DNA of 6,791 nucleotides, taken from Acidimicrobiia bacterium (lineage in GTDB: Bacteria > Actinomycetota > Acidimicrobiia > Acidimicrobiales > Acidimicrobilacustridaceae). Shown piece after piece: positions 5,651-6,791 of this stretch. The stretch spans positions 1-6,791 of the forward strand of contig VERC01000130.1 in NCBI GenBank assembly GCA_018882825.1, in the 5' to 3' direction. Every line of letters begins with the position of its first letter. The first letter of the stretch is position 1. The notes under the pieces are model-generated. The model had not been told where the DNA came from and ran no database searches. It saw nothing but the letters and a program-made list of their open reading frames with translations. The position numbers were made by a program, and so were the translations under genes.

Positions 5651-6791
5651 ATGGCCGAGGTCGAGATCGGAATGGGGAAGTCGGGCCGCCGTGCGTACGG
5701 CTTCGACGACATCGCGATCGTCCCCAGCCGTCGCACCCGCGATCCGGAGGATGTCGACATCTCCTGGGAGATCGACGCCTTCCGCTTCGAGTTGCCACTC
5801 ATGGGCTCGGCGATGGACGGTGTGATCAGTCCGGCGACGGCGATCGAGATCGGCCGACTCGGTGGTGTGGGCGTGCTCAACCTCGAGGGGTTGTGGACCC
5901 GCTACGCCGATCCCGAGGCCCTGTTCGTCGAGATCAGCGAACTGCCCACCGACAAGGCCACGGCCCGTATGCAGGAGATCTACCGCGAGCCGATCAAGCC
6001 CGAACTGGTGGGCCAGCGCATCCGCGAGATCAAGGCTGCCGGCGTCACGAGTTGCTGTTCGGTGACGCCGCAGCGCACCGAGTCGTTGGCCAAGGAGATC
6101 ATCGACGCCGAGCTCGACCTGCTCGTGATCCAGGGCACCGTGGTGTCGGCCGAGCACGTGTCGAAGACCGTCGAACCGCTCAACCTGATGCGGTTCGTCC
6201 GCGAGATCGACATCCCCGTGATCGTGGGTGGGTGTGCGTCCTATCAGGCGGCACTGCACCTCATGCGCACCGGCGCCGCCGGTGTGCTGGTGGGTGTCGG
6301 TCCCGGACATGCGTGCACGACGCGCGGGGTCCTCGGCATCGGGGTGCCCCAGGCGACCGCGATCGCCGACGCCGCCGGCGCGCGGATTCGGCACCTCGAC
6401 GAGACCGGCGTCTACGTCCACGTCATCGCCGACGGTGGCATGCGCACCGGCGGCGACGTCGCCAAGGCGATCGCCTGTGGCGCCGACGCGGGGATGATCG
6501 GGTCCCCGCTCGCCGGGGCCTACGAGGCGCCGGGCCGCGGGTACCACTGGGGCATGGCCACGTTCCACCCGACGCTCCCGCGCGGCGCGCGGGTCTACGC
6601 CGGCAAGAAGGCGTCGCTCGCCGAGATCCTCACCGGTCCCGCCCACGAGAACGACGGCACCCTCAACCTGTTCGGTGCGCTGCGCACGTCGATGGCGACC
6701 ACCGGGTACGAGACGGTGAAGGAGTTCCAGAAGGCCGAGGTCATGGTGGCGCCGTCGCTCCAGACGGAGGGCAAGGCCCTCCAGCGCAGCC
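5651..6791 (+). CDS. guaB3: GuaB3 family IMP dehydrogenase paralogue (3' end cut off)
   Basis: The first 380 residues are in the window, and the frame runs off its end. It is a (beta/alpha)8 barrel of the IMPDH/GMP reductase superfamily. The family has been reported to oxidise IMP to XMP with NAD in guanine nucleotide synthesis. Motifs: an N-terminal YGFDDIAIVPSRR (16-28); MGSAMDGV (51-58); the catalytic loop GVGPGHACTTR (215-225) with C222; ADGGMRTGGD (260-269) with the ribose-phosphate-binding D261; GSPLAGAYEAPG (284-295); and a flap-like GYHWGMA (297-303) where IMPDH has an arginine flap. Between about 81 and 130 there is no room for the paired CBS domains of canonical GuaB, which marks the GuaB3 branch. 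ATG 5651 follows AAGGG (5640-5644) at 6 bases; a GTG one codon upstream is possible. It starts 35 bases after the Nudix stop and may be co-transcribed with it. Confidence 0.93.
   Translation, partial: MAEVEIGMGKSGRRAYGFDDIAIVPSRRTRDPEDVDISWEIDAFRFELPLMGSAMDGVISPATAIEIGRLGGVGVLNLEGLWTRYADPEALFVEISELPTDKATARMQEIYREPIKPELVGQRIREIKAAGVTSCCSVTPQRTESLAKEIIDAELDLLVIQGTVVSAEHVSKTVEPLNLMRFVREIDIPVIVGGCASYQAALHLMRTGAAGVLVGVGPGHACTTRGVLGIGVPQATAIADAAGARIRHLDETGVYVHVIADGGMRTGGDVAKAIACGADAGMIGSPLAGAYEAPGRGYHWGMATFHPTLPRGARVYAGKKASLAEILTGPAHENDGTLNLFGALRTSMATTGYETVKEFQKAEVMVAPSLQTEGKALQRS

Noticed and set aside
5618..6646. Minus-strand open frame (342 codons) antisense to guaB3
   Set aside because: It has low-complexity Gly/Asp/His/Arg composition and matches no family I know; guaB3 motifs are continuous on the + strand.

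Overview
The window is GC-rich, with coding frames that mostly end codons in G or C and several GTG starts. Its gene order and gene types point to an actinobacterium. A member of the Acidimicrobiia is my guess, but the sequence alone does not settle the class. There is no mobile element, CRISPR array, rRNA or tRNA in the window. Almost all of it is coding, and no gene-free stretch exceeds about 140 bases.

Bases 1-1687 (+ strand) hold the end of tsaB, then rimI and tsaD, joined by 4-base stop/start overlaps. TsaB and TsaD belong to the machinery that makes the universal tRNA modification t6A. RimI is the N-acetyltransferase usually encoded between them in Actinobacteria. A 118-base gap follows. 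It contains a stem-loop, a promoter-like sequence and a compound HrcA/CIRCE operator. Next come groES and groEL (1806-3754), a heat-shock chaperonin operon that ends in tandem hairpins.

Bases 3755-3893 are non-coding, with hairpins and a short repeat. On the minus strand, 4625-3894 encodes a six-helix potassium channel with a TTVGYGD selectivity filter. It diverges from a + strand pair. The first gene is a 59-residue unnamed small protein (4657-4836). The second is a Nudix hydrolase of the CoA pyrophosphatase type (4833-5615), which overlaps the small gene's stop. The 31 bases between the divergent starts carry two opposed TANNNT boxes. Each lies 6-7 bases from its start codon, which suggests leaderless transcription in both directions.

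The window ends inside guaB3 (5651 onward), a CBS-less IMP dehydrogenase paralogue.

The layout tsaB-rimI-tsaD-groES-groEL ... guaB3 resembles a long-conserved actinobacterial neighbourhood. In Mycobacterium tuberculosis the same order continues to guaB2-guaB3. Here the intervening genes have been replaced by the channel, the small gene and the Nudix gene, and no guaB2-type gene precedes guaB3. Most of the window is housekeeping. The most unusual parts are the doubled CIRCE dyad upstream of groES and the tiny divergent promoter that drives the small unannotated gene.
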